Below, one piece after another: positions 44,018 through 52,683 of a DNA stretch of 64,000 nucleotides; positions within the stretch are counted from its first letter, which is position 1; every line of letters begins with the position of its first letter. The position numbers and the translations under genes are program-made. The DNA is from Paenibacillus sp. MSJ-34 (GTDB lineage Bacteria > Bacillota > Bacilli > Paenibacillales > Paenibacillaceae): NCBI RefSeq assembly GCF_018918005.1, contig NZ_JAHLPR010000012.1:49463-113462 (forward strand), read 5' to 3'. Below the pieces are notes generated by a model. The model saw only the letters and a program-made list of their open reading frames with translations, searched no databases and was not told where the DNA came from.

Positions 44018-45511
44018 ATGCGCGGCGTCGTAATGAAAATGACAGAAAATCAAATTGTCGTGCTGTGTGATGACGGAAAATTCCGCAACATCGCTCACCG
44101 GAATCCGATGCCTGAATTGGGAGAAACGATCGACATTCCCGAACGGTATCTCCAGCAGCCCAAACGGCCGGCGGCGGCCCGCAACTTGCTCGGCAGGCGA
44201 ATTGCCACGATCGCGGCATCGTTGCTTCTGCTGATCGGCGCGACGTTTCTGCTGCGGGCGCTTGGCGTTTTCACGCCGGATCATGCCGCCGCGGCGATGA
44301 TTGCGATCGATATCAACCCGAGCGTCGAGCTATGGGTGAATGACGCGGGAACGGTGAAACAAGTATCGCTCGTGAACGACGACGCCGAATGGCTGCTTCG
44401 GAAGAAGGAGCTGATCGGATTAAGCGTCTACGAAGCGACGCAAGCGATTATCGCCAAAGCGAGGGAACAAGGTTACCTCGATCCGCTAACCGAGCATAAA
44501 TACGTTCTCGTCTCGGTCGTCGATTTAGGCAAATCCGCATTTACGGTGGACGAACAGAAGCTGATCGCTTCCGATCAGGATGTGAAAGTCCAAGTGTACA
44601 ACGTCAGTTTAACGGAGAAGGAGAAGGCGCAGGAAACCGGCTTAACCGTCAACAAATATATCATATACGAGCAAGCGAAGCAGATGGGCGTCGATCTGGA
44701 CGTCGAGGAGCTTCATAGCCGCTCCTTCGTCACGGCGCTATCCGAAGCGGGGATGAATCCGCAAACGTTCTTTGAGAAACCGGTGGGCACGGCGGCGGCC
44801 AAGGAGGAGCATCCGGAAGAGCGAGGAAAGCAAGAAGTGCCGGAAGAGCGGAAGCAGGACGAACATTGGAAGCAGAGCGAGCAAGAACGGCAAAAGAAAG
44901 AAGAGGAGAAGGCCAGAGAGCAAGAGGAGAAAGAGAAGAAAAAAGAGCAAGAGAACCGGGAGAAGCAAATAGCCAAGCAGCAGCAAGAAAAGGCAAAGCT
45001 CGAGCGGGAACGGCAAAAAGAGCTGGAAAAAGCGAGAAAAGAGGAGCGGAAAGAGCAGGAGAAACAACGCAATCTAGCCGAAAAGGAACAGGAGAAACAA
45101 CGCAATCTAGCCGAAAAGGAACGAGAGAAGGAGCAGAAGGCAAAAGAGAAGCAAGAGAAAGAAAAGGAAAAGCAGCAAAAAGAGAAGGAAAAGCGGGACA
45201 TTGAGGATAAAGATAAAGACAGGGATCGTGGCAAAGAAGATAAAGAGAGTGATAACAACAAGAAGAAAGACAGGATAAACGAAAGCAAAAAGAAAGATAG
45301 AGATAAGGATAAAGGAAAAGATTGCGACAAGGACAAATATAAGGACGGAGACAGAGCGGACGGTGACAAAGCAGGCGGCGGCGCCAAACAGGAACGCGAG
45401 AAAGGCAATAAGCGTGATCATCATTGGCACGACCGCGACGGCCGCGACCACGGAGACGACCGTGACGACCGTGACGGCGGCAATCGAAACGGCGAAGCAC
45501 GGGATGAGTAA
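44018..45511 (+). CDS. rsgI: Anti-sigma-I factor RsgI with a long charged C-terminal tail
   Basis: A 497-residue single-pass membrane protein. The cytosolic N-terminal RsgI domain (MRGVVMKMTENQIVVLCDDGKFRNI) binds SigI. A helix (about 55-80; IATIAASLLLLIGATFLL) is followed by an extracellular conserved domain (AIDINPSVELWVNDAGTV ... SAFTVDEQKLIASD) in which related proteins undergo self-cleavage. From about residue 265 to the end the protein is low-complexity, almost only Lys, Glu, Arg, Gln then Lys/Asp/His/Gly. This replaces the carbohydrate-binding modules of clostridial RsgI proteins. Start: ATG 44018 preceded by AAGAAGGA; a GTG at 44006 overlaps the sigI stop. Confidence 0.9.
   Translation: MRGVVMKMTENQIVVLCDDGKFRNIAHRNPMPELGETIDIPERYLQQPKRPAAARNLLGRRIATIAASLLLLIGATFLLRALGVFTPDHAAAAMIAIDINPSVELWVNDAGTVKQVSLVNDDAEWLLRKKELIGLSVYEATQAIIAKAREQGYLDPLTEHKYVLVSVVDLGKSAFTVDEQKLIASDQDVKVQVYNVSLTEKEKAQETGLTVNKYIIYEQAKQMGVDLDVEELHSRSFVTALSEAGMNPQTFFEKPVGTAAAKEEHPEERGKQEVPEERKQDEHWKQSEQERQKKEEEKAREQEEKEKKKEQENREKQIAKQQQEKAKLERERQKELEKARKEERKEQEKQRNLAEKEQEKQRNLAEKEREKEQKAKEKQEKEKEKQQKEKEKRDIEDKDKDRDRGKEDKESDNNKKKDRINESKKKDRDKDKGKDCDKDKYKDGDRADGDKAGGGAKQEREKGNKRDHHWHDRDGRDHGDDRDDRDGGNRNGEARDE
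45056..45121 (+). repeat. Exact 33-bp tandem duplication inside rsgI
   Basis: Positions 45056-45088 and 45089-45121 are identical, encoding two copies of an 11-residue unit with EKQRNLAEKE. It lies in the charged tail and is a likely site of slippage and length variation. Confidence 0.9.
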
Positions 45512-46237
45512 GGCCGGAAGGATCCGGCGCGGAGATGAAGACCGTGACGGCCGCATCGTCAGCAAATCGTCATGGCAAGGAACGGGCTGACGAAGAAGCG
45601 GAAGGATCCGGCGATTTCGCGGCGGCGGAGACGGGTATGAACGGAGCGGAACGCGGCGTTGCACGCTTATACTCGCACGCAGCCGCAACAGCCGGCAGGA
45701 ATTAACGGTAAAAACTGCCGCTATTCCCTTGGTTATAAGCCCTCAGCCCATTTTAGCTCCATTTTCTACCTCTAATTCAGACCGTTGCCGGGCACTAAGG
45801 CCTTTTGGGCATGATTAACGGTAGAAAATCCATCTAAATGAGGCCATCACTCGAAAATAGGCAATGTAACGCCGGTTTTTCCCGTTATCGGCAACGGCGT
45901 TGCATTGAGAAATGGCTATCCGGACCGTACGACCGTTAATTTGCGTCAAAACCGTTTATTCGCGGTTTCGGCGGACATTGGTTCCGTTATCCGTTCGTCG
46001 CAGGGCTTATTTTTACGCTTTTGCCGCGAATAAAGGATCGTCTGTCCGCAAACTGGCCGAAATCGGGTCGTTTGTCACAATTAGCGTCTCCTGTGTCCCC
46101 GAACTTGGGGAGCAGGGCGGTAGAAGTTAATGCAACGCCAGTGCGTGATCGGCCCTCAGGTTTCTCCCATTCCCCAGTTATCTAGAAAGGCTGCGAGCGA
46201 AGTGTCGGTTTCATGCCGACAGCCCCTGTTCCAGACG
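45512..46237. other. Gene-free 730-bp region with dispersed repeats and possible structured RNA
   Basis: No convincing gene. Motifs ATTAACGGTA(G/A)AAA recur near 45704 and 45817, related to the TAACGG repeats at the window start. From about 46090 hairpins appear: TCCCC/GGGGA with a GAACTT loop (46095-46110) and TGTCGG/CCGACA (46202-46220), ending in a strong terminator. This could be a small RNA or leader; I do not recognise a known riboswitch class. Confidence 0.4.
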
Positions 46238-46265
46238 ATGACGACCAAACCGGTCGTCATTTTTT
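46238..46265 (+). terminator. Strong Rho-independent terminator
   Basis: ATGACGACC (46238-46246), 5-nt loop, GGTCGTCAT (46252-46260), then TTTTT. It lies 27 nt before the SigI-type promoter of the SLH gene, insulating it, and may end transcription of the upstream structured region or of rsgI. Confidence 0.9.
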
Positions 46266-46291
46266 GTTGCGCGGCAGCTTTTTCCCCGCTT

Positions 46292-46320
46292 ACCCCCATA
46301 AACCGAAACTGCCGGACGTA
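46292..46320 (+). promoter_or_regulatory. Candidate SigI-dependent promoter of the SLH gene
   Basis: ACCCCC (46292-46297), ATAAA, and CGTA (46317-46320) with a 19-nt spacer. The 11-mer ACCCCCATAAA and the spacing are identical to the sigI upstream element at 43246. It lies 45 nt before the start codon. Confidence 0.75.
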
Positions 46321-46364
46321 ATAACTAATCGATCAATTCGATTACAATGGAGAGGAAGGATACG

Positions 46365-48620
46365 ATGAAGCAGTTTAGAAAAGCGTCCGTATTCATGCTG
46401 GCGTTTTTATTGGTCTTCGGGCTGGCCAGCAACATTTTTGCGGACAAAGGCGGAAAAGGCCAAGGGGAGAAAAAGAAAGACCGGGAGGAAATTAGCATAG
46501 ACTTCAAAGATATATCCGAAGCCGCATGGGCGCGGGAATATATCGGCAAAATGCAGCTCAAGCACGTATTCCAAGGATTTGAAGACGGCACGTTCCGTCC
46601 GAACCAACCGGTTACGCGGGTGGAAGCGATCGTGGCTGCGGTTCGCCTGATGGGTCTGGAAGACGAAGCGAAGGCGAAGCCGGAAGACACGAAGCTGCAC
46701 TTTAAGGATGCGAACCAAATCGATCATAAATATAAATGGGCCAAAGGGTACATAGCTGTCGCCTTGGAACACGGCCTGTTCGATACGTCGGAAGACAAAA
46801 TTATGCCGGAAAAACCGGCAAGCCGCGTATGGGTGTCGGCCTTGTTGGTGAAATCGCTCGGATTGCAACAGGATGCGTTGAACCAAATGTCCGTAAAGCC
46901 GGATTTCAAAGATGCGAAAGCCATCCCGGCCGGAGCGGTCGGCTATGTCAACGTTGCGGTCGAACGCAATTTGATCAGCGGTTATCCGAACGGAACGTTC
47001 CTGCCGAACAAAGGCGTAACCCGAGCGGAGTTGGCCGCGCTGCTTGACCGGACCAACGACGGAATCAACGATACGATCGGCGCGGTACGCGTCAGCGGCA
47101 AAATTGCAGATATCCGTTTCGAATCGGCGAACGGTTCCGCGGAAACGACAGGCAGCGTTACAGTGAACAGTTTCGCAGGCGGTACTTTCACCTATTCGAT
47201 TTCTTCGCAGCTGCCGGTGAAATACGGCGATCGCTACATTCGCGCCGACCAGCTTGTGAAAGACGATTTAGTCACTTTTGTCGTGAAAGACAACAAAGTT
47301 CTCGAAGCCGCAATATTGAGCTCGCAAGACGCGGTTTCTGCCGTAGTCGATGTTACGGTTCGAATAAGTTTTACCGACGGGCAGGAATACTCGCTTCAAT
47401 ATAACGACCGATTCGGCCGGGCGAACGCTGAAATTGCAAACCGCGGCCAAGTTACGAAAGACGAAGCGGCGGTCGAGCAGGCCAAGAAGCTGCTTGCGTC
47501 CATGAGCATCGACTCCGATATGAGCAAAGAGGAAGTAAAAAGCCGCGTCCTCTCGGCATTGAATATTGCCGAAAGTTCGACGCAATCGATCTATGTCAAT
47601 GTCTATTTCGCAAATGGAAAGAGAACGATCGTGGATCAAAAAACGGCGGATTCGGTACGAGTAAGCGGCAGAATTAGCGAAATCCGTTTCAACAACGACG
47701 AGACGACCGGCCGCATTACAATCATTAGCTTTGCCGGAGGAACGCTGTCTTACGATATTCCTAAGCAATTAACCGTAAAGTTCGGCAACAGCACCATTCG
47801 TGCGGATCAATTGTCCGTCAGCCATATGGTCAGCCTCGTTGTCCGGAACAACACCGTCGTTGAAGCTTATCTGCTCGACCAATCCGATATCGCATCGGCG
47901 TTCGTCGATTTTCAAGTAAAGATTGATTTTACCAACAAAGAGCAATATTCGCTTCGTTTTCACAACGAACACGGCACGTTAAGCGCTGAAATCGTGAATA
48001 AAGGCCAGACGTACAAAGACGGCAATGCGGTCGCTCTAGTGAAAAACTTGTTGACGCAAATGAATCTAACGTCGGAAATGACGAAAGACGAAGTGCAAAA
48101 ACGCGTCCTCGCCGCATTGAATGTGTCGGACAATTCGATTCAAGCCTTGAAAGTGAACATTCTGTTTGCCAACGGCAAAAGCATTACGGTAGATAAAAAG
48201 TTCAACAATGAGCCTGACGTTCCGTCCAATCCGAATATCGACATCCGCAAGTTCGAGTTGGAGGCCGAATACCCGGGCAATGGGAAAATCGAGTTGGAAT
48301 ACGAGAACAAAGACGGGAAAGTAAAAGCCGAAGTCGAAAAACAAGCGCAAAACAAGAAAAAAGAAAAGATAGAAGGTCAAGAGGCAGTCAAATTTGTGGA
48401 AAATTTCCTGAAACAAGCGAATTTCACGCCGGATATGACCAAGCAGCAAGTAATCGACAAAGCCGCTGCCCTCTTGGACTTGAATGAAAAGAACCTGAAA
48501 AAGCTGGATATCGAAATCAAATTCGCGAACGGCAAAGAAATCGAGATCGAAACGGACAAAAATCAAAAACACGATGAGAAGCACGACAAGAAAGACCACA
48601 AGAACAAAAAAGATAAGTAA
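46365..48620 (+). CDS. Secreted SLH-domain protein with YusW-like repeats
   Basis: A 751-residue exported protein. A signal peptide (FRKASVFMLAFLLVFGLASNIFA) is followed by three S-layer-homology domains (about residues 46-235; FKDI ... AWAREYIGKMQ, GFEDGTFRPNQPVTRVEAI, SGYPNGTFLPNKGVTRAELAALL), which bind pyruvylated secondary wall polymer. Then come two copies of a beta-rich unit (SFAGGT...IRADQL) alternating with three YusW-like repeats (FTDGQEYSLQYN, FTNKEQYSLRFH, ...; each ending ...IFANGK). The tail is Lys/Asp/His-rich. Start ATG 46365 follows GAGAGGAAGGA. The upstream promoter places it under SigI, so it is probably a wall-surface protein made on envelope or polysaccharide stress. Confidence 0.88.
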   Translation: MKQFRKASVFMLAFLLVFGLASNIFADKGGKGQGEKKKDREEISIDFKDISEAAWAREYIGKMQLKHVFQGFEDGTFRPNQPVTRVEAIVAAVRLMGLEDEAKAKPEDTKLHFKDANQIDHKYKWAKGYIAVALEHGLFDTSEDKIMPEKPASRVWVSALLVKSLGLQQDALNQMSVKPDFKDAKAIPAGAVGYVNVAVERNLISGYPNGTFLPNKGVTRAELAALLDRTNDGINDTIGAVRVSGKIADIRFESANGSAETTGSVTVNSFAGGTFTYSISSQLPVKYGDRYIRADQLVKDDLVTFVVKDNKVLEAAILSSQDAVSAVVDVTVRISFTDGQEYSLQYNDRFGRANAEIANRGQVTKDEAAVEQAKKLLASMSIDSDMSKEEVKSRVLSALNIAESSTQSIYVNVYFANGKRTIVDQKTADSVRVSGRISEIRFNNDETTGRITIISFAGGTLSYDIPKQLTVKFGNSTIRADQLSVSHMVSLVVRNNTVVEAYLLDQSDIASAFVDFQVKIDFTNKEQYSLRFHNEHGTLSAEIVNKGQTYKDGNAVALVKNLLTQMNLTSEMTKDEVQKRVLAALNVSDNSIQALKVNILFANGKSITVDKKFNNEPDVPSNPNIDIRKFELEAEYPGNGKIELEYENKDGKVKAEVEKQAQNKKKEKIEGQEAVKFVENFLKQANFTPDMTKQQVIDKAAALLDLNEKNLKKLDIEIKFANGKEIEIETDKNQKHDEKHDKKDHKNKKDK

Positions 48621-48720
48621 GATAAGCAAATAAATCGCAATTTGCAAATATGGAAGTCGAAAGAAAATCATGTTGCGTTTCTGTTTTTACCCAAAAAAGT
48701 TGATAACGACACATGAGCCG

Positions 48721-48764
48721 GCCCCCGGCGCATCGGTACAAGATGCGCCGGGGGCTTTTCGTTT
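48721..48764 (+). terminator. Terminator after the SLH gene
   Basis: GCCCCCGGCGCATC (48721-48734) pairs perfectly with GATGCGCCGGGGGC (48742-48755) around a 7-nt loop, followed by TTTTCGTTT. Confidence 0.9.
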
Positions 48765-48862
48765 GCGGTGAGGGCGATATGAATTAGAAATTTTTGTCGA
48801 ATACTATAATATAATATCGAAAATTGTCGATATATACTTATACTTCTTAGGAGGGTGAGTAT

Positions 48863-50632
48863 ATGCATCGGATCAAAAATATGAGACTAACCATACGTAT
48901 GAAATTAATGATTGTTTCAATCCTTTTGTTGGCTGTACCTAGCCTTACGGTAGGAATGATCGGATATCAATCGGCCAAGACCAATCTGGAGGACCTTGGC
49001 GGAACCGGGCTGCAAAATTCCGTCAATTTTACGCTAAAATTAATCGAAGTGATGGATTGGCAAGTGAAGAACGGCAGCATGACGTTAGAAGAAGCGCAAG
49101 AAGCGGTAAAGATCGAAATTCTCGGGGAGAAAGACGCGAACGGCAAAAGGCCGATCGACAAGAGCATCGATTTAGGGGAGAACGGTTATTTGCTCGTCCT
49201 TGACAAGCAAGGGATGACTCTTGCTTCGCCGATTACGGAAGGGCAAAATTCATGGGATTCGCAAACGAAAGACGGGCGCTATTTCACCAGGGAACTGATT
49301 GAAAAAGCGACGAACGGCGGCGGTTTCACCACTTACGAATTCGCCTTGCCGAACGAGCCGGACGTGATCGCCGCCAAGTTGGCTTACGCCAAGCTGGATC
49401 CCTATTGGGGCTGGGTCGTCGTAGGCGGAACCTATTTAATGGATTTTAACAGCAGCGCCAACGATATTTTAACGAAGCTGATTCTTACGTTGATCGTCTC
49501 GATCCTCCTCGGAACGGCGATCATCGTGTGGTTTGCGAGCAGCCTCAGCAAGCCGATCTCGACCTTGGCGGTCAAAGCCAAACGGATCGCCGAAGGCGAC
49601 TTGACGATCGACCTGCAAAACATTCGCAACCGGGACGAGGTCGGCGATCTCAACCGCAACTTCAACCAAATGGTTCACGATCTGAAGGAATTGATCGGGC
49701 AAGTGTCGCTCCATTCGATGCAGGTAGCCGCCACTTCGCAGCAATTGATGGCCGGTTCGGAGCAGACGAGCAAAGCGGCCGAGCAAATCGCCGGCTCGAT
49801 CCAAGAGATGGCGAGCGGGGCCGAACGGCAAGTCGCGGGGATCAATGAAACGACACGCAACGTAACGGAGATGTCGGAAGGTCTCGAGACGATGACGGCA
49901 ACGTTCCAGACGGTCCATGCGTCATCAAGGCAAGCTTCGGCGATTGCCGGCGAAGGGAATCAAGTCGTCCGCCAAGCGGTCGACACGATGAACGCCATTC
50001 ATGAGAAAGTCTCGGCAGCGGCGGGAGTTGTTCATACTTTCGGCGACAAGTCGCAGCAAATCGGCAGCATCATCGAGTTGATCTCTGAAATTGCGGCGCA
50101 GACGAATTTGTTGGCGCTCAATGCGGCGATCGAAGCGGCCAGAGCGGGAGAACAAGGGCGCGGATTTGCCGTCGTGGCAGGCGAAGTGCGTAAATTAGCC
50201 GAACAATCGAGCGCGGCGGCCGAGCAAATTAGCGAACTCATTGGGGAAATTCAATCGGGCGCCGTCCAAGCGATCGATGCGATGACAGACGGTAGGTCAA
50301 CGGTGCAGAGCGGAATCGATATGGTGCGTCAAGCGGGCGGTTCGTTCAACGATATTTATCAAGCGATCGAGCAAGTAACCGTGCAAGCGGGTGAGATGAA
50401 CGAAGCGATCCGGCAAATGAACGAAGCGTCGCAATCGTTGGTTCGTTACATACGCGATGTTGCCGCGATCTCCGAAGAGTCGGCGGCCAATGCGGAGACA
50501 GTGGCAGCAGCGGCGGAAGAACAAAACGCTTCTATGGAAGAAATCTCGGCCGCCTCGAACAATCTGGCCGAAATGGCGGAGCAATTGCAGGAAACGGTAC
50601 ATCGATTTAAGATTGACCGCGATCGCGATTAA
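48863..50632 (+). CDS. Methyl-accepting chemotaxis protein with extracellular Cache domain
   Basis: A 589-residue chemoreceptor. Helix at about 12-34, an extracellular single-Cache domain (about 38-195; [37 protein letters not shown]), second helix (about 205-230), HAMP (about 230-285) and a signalling coiled coil with the conserved tip [31 protein letters not shown]. Cache domains commonly bind small organic acids or amines. AGGAGGGTG lies 6-8 nt before the ATG. An inverted repeat ATATCGA-N6-TCGATAT lies at 48814-48833 in its promoter region. Confidence 0.94.
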   Translation: MHRIKNMRLTIRMKLMIVSILLLAVPSLTVGMIGYQSAKTNLEDLGGTGLQNSVNFTLKLIEVMDWQVKNGSMTLEEAQEAVKIEILGEKDANGKRPIDKSIDLGENGYLLVLDKQGMTLASPITEGQNSWDSQTKDGRYFTRELIEKATNGGGFTTYEFALPNEPDVIAAKLAYAKLDPYWGWVVVGGTYLMDFNSSANDILTKLILTLIVSILLGTAIIVWFASSLSKPISTLAVKAKRIAEGDLTIDLQNIRNRDEVGDLNRNFNQMVHDLKELIGQVSLHSMQVAATSQQLMAGSEQTSKAAEQIAGSIQEMASGAERQVAGINETTRNVTEMSEGLETMTATFQTVHASSRQASAIAGEGNQVVRQAVDTMNAIHEKVSAAAGVVHTFGDKSQQIGSIIELISEIAAQTNLLALNAAIEAARAGEQGRGFAVVAGEVRKLAEQSSAAAEQISELIGEIQSGAVQAIDAMTDGRSTVQSGIDMVRQAGGSFNDIYQAIEQVTVQAGEMNEAIRQMNEASQSLVRYIRDVAAISEESAANAETVAAAAEEQNASMEEISAASNNLAEMAEQLQETVHRFKIDRDRD

Positions 50633-50642
50633 AAATAGAGAG

Positions 50643-50681
50643 AATAACCCCGGCTCGATAAGATGCGATGCCGGGGTTATT
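50643..50681 (+). terminator. Terminator after the chemoreceptor gene
   Basis: AATAACCCCGGC (50643-50654) pairs with GCCGGGGTTATT (50670-50681) around a 15-nt loop, with T-rich sequence after it. Confidence 0.9.
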
Positions 50682-50696
50682 TGTTGTTGAATTAAC

Positions 50697-50768
50697 TTAC
50701 AGCGTCAATCCGCCGTTCTCGTCGACACTCGAGCCGGTCATAAAGCTTGCGCACGGCTGCGATAGCGA
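50697..50768 (-). pseudogene. C-terminal remnant of a short-chain dehydrogenase/reductase
   Basis: The last codons of a minus-strand frame read ...CASFMTGSSVDENGGLTL-stop, the standard SDR C-terminus (ASFMTGSSVDVNGGLTL-like). Only about 20 codons are recognisable; upstream of them the ABC exporter gene begins its 3' end within 30 nt. The rest of the SDR gene is missing, so this is a deletion scar. Confidence 0.6.
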
Positions 50769-50796
50769 GTGTTTTTCCCTGGCGGACAATTGGGTT

Positions 50797-52683
50797 TTAG
50801 CCCACTTCCTGCTGCAAGCTGCCGCCCGTAAACTGGCTGTTGTATAGATCGGCGTAAAAGCCGGTTTGCGCAAGCAGTTCTTCATGCGTTCCCTTCTCGA
50901 TCACGTCGCCGTCCTTCATGACGAGAATAATATCGGCGTCGCGGATCGTGGAAAGCCGATGCGCGATCACGAAGCTGGTGCGGCCTTTCATCAATTCGTT
51001 CATCGCTTTCTGGATATACACTTCGGTGCGCGTATCCACGCTGCTTGTCGCTTCGTCCAAGATCAGAATCGCCGGATCGGCCAGGATCGCACGGGCAATC
51101 GTCAGCAATTGCTTCTGCCCTTGGGAGATGTTCGACGCTTCCTCGTTCAAAATCGTATCATACCCGTCCGGCAGCGTCCGGATGAAATGGTCGGCATGCG
51201 CCGCTTTCGACGCATGGATAATCTCCCGCTCGGCCGCTCCTTCGCGCCCGTATCCGATATTGTCGCGGATCGTTCCGTTGAAGAGCCATGTGTCCTGGAG
51301 CACCATGCCGAACAAGCCGCGCAATTTGCCGCGCTCCATCTCCGTAATGCCGACGCCGTCGATCGTAATTTTGCCGTCGTTCACTTCATAGAAGCGCATC
51401 AGCAAATTGATCAGCGTCGTCTTGCCGGCCCCGGTCGGCCCCACGATCGCCACCGTCTGTCCTTGTTTCACGTCAATGTTCAATTGTTTCATTAGCGGAG
51501 AGTCGTCTTTATAACCGAACTTCACGTTCTCGAAACGGACATCGCCCCGCGGCGACGCGATACGCTTCGCATTCTCCGCCTCCGGCACTTCCTCCTCCTC
51601 GTCGAGCAGTTCGAATACCCGCTCGGCCGAAGCGATAGTCGATTGAATGACATTGGCGATATTGGCCAGTTGCGAGATCGGCTGCGTGAACTGTCTGGCG
51701 TATTGAATAAACGCTTGAATATCCCCGATTTCAATCGCTCTTTTCGTCACCAGCAGGCCCCCTACGACGCTGACGAGCACATAGCCGATATTGCCGACAA
51801 ACATCATGAGCGGCATAATAATGCCGGAAATAAACTGCGCCTTCCAGCCGGATTGGTATAACTCCTCGTTTATTTCGTCGAACTTGGCAATCGATTTTTG
51901 CTCGTTGCCGAACGCTTTGACCACTTTGTGGCCTGTGAACATTTCTTCCACGTGGCCGTTTAATTCGCCCAGCGCCTTTTGTTGGCTAGCGAAATGTTTC
52001 TGCGACCGGGTCGCGACCGATTTGGTCACAAAGAAGCTGAGCGGCAGCGTCAAGATAACGATCAAAGTCATGATCGGGCTGATGGTCAGCATCATCACGA
52101 TGACGCCGACAAGCGTCACGATCGAGGTGATGAGTTGCATCAAGCTTTGCTGCAACGTATTGCTAATATTGTCGACGTCGTTGACGGCCCGGCTCAAAAT
52201 TTCCCCGTTCGTGCGCGAGTCGAAAAATTTCAGCGGCAGCTTCGCCAGTTTGGCGTTGACTTGTTTGCGCAAATCGTAGACGGTTCTCTGCGACACGCCC
52301 GCCATAATATATTGTTGGATATAGGCGAACAGCGCGCTGATGACATATAGTCCGGCCAATATCATAATCAACTGCCAAATGTATTGGAAATCGACCGCCG
52401 CACCCGGCACGCCGTTTATTTTCATCATAATGCCTTCGAACAGCTTCGTCGTCGCATTCCCCAATATTTTCGGGCTGACAATCGTGAATACGGTGCTGAT
52501 AATGGCCGCGACGAATACGGCAATCAGCTTGACCCGATGCGGTTTTAAATATTGTATCAGCCGTTTGAGCGTGCCTTTGAAATCTTTGGCCTTCTGTACA
52601 GGCATGCCCATCCCCGGCGGGCCGCCGCCGGGGCCCCTGCCCGGTCCGCCGAGGGACGGCCCTTGTCTGCTTTGCGCACTCAT
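50797..52683 (-). CDS. ABC exporter subunit (YheH/BmrD-like, TMD-NBD)
   Basis: A 628-residue half-transporter. A Gly/Pro-rich cytosolic start (PSLGGPGRGPGGGPPGMGMP) is followed by six helices and an ATPase with Walker A GPTGAGKTT, Q-loop VLQDTW, signature ISQGQKQLLT, Walker B ILILDEATSSVD and His switch. It is the second member of a heterodimer; the first is encoded directly upstream with a 4-nt overlap (ATGA), but that gene is cut by the prophage. I start at ATG 52683 after GGAGGAG; upstream open codons overlap the partner gene. Confidence 0.88.
   Translation of the reverse strand: MSAQSRQGPSLGGPGRGPGGGPPGMGMPVQKAKDFKGTLKRLIQYLKPHRVKLIAVFVAAIISTVFTIVSPKILGNATTKLFEGIMMKINGVPGAAVDFQYIWQLIMILAGLYVISALFAYIQQYIMAGVSQRTVYDLRKQVNAKLAKLPLKFFDSRTNGEILSRAVNDVDNISNTLQQSLMQLITSIVTLVGVIVMMLTISPIMTLIVILTLPLSFFVTKSVATRSQKHFASQQKALGELNGHVEEMFTGHKVVKAFGNEQKSIAKFDEINEELYQSGWKAQFISGIIMPLMMFVGNIGYVLVSVVGGLLVTKRAIEIGDIQAFIQYARQFTQPISQLANIANVIQSTIASAERVFELLDEEEEVPEAENAKRIASPRGDVRFENVKFGYKDDSPLMKQLNIDVKQGQTVAIVGPTGAGKTTLINLLMRFYEVNDGKITIDGVGITEMERGKLRGLFGMVLQDTWLFNGTIRDNIGYGREGAAEREIIHASKAAHADHFIRTLPDGYDTILNEEASNISQGQKQLLTIARAILADPAILILDEATSSVDTRTEVYIQKAMNELMKGRTSFVIAHRLSTIRDADIILVMKDGDVIEKGTHEELLAQTGFYADLYNSQFTGGSLQQEVG

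Noticed and set aside
44713..45688. Long minus-strand frames opposite rsgI (Ser/Phe/Leu-rich)
   Set aside because: They are the antisense of the Lys/Glu-rich tail; low-complexity mirror with no start signals.
46080..46265. Known riboswitch (c-di-GMP, c-di-AMP, T-box) before the SLH gene
   Set aside because: I looked for the conserved core motifs of these classes and found none; kept only as a possible structured RNA.
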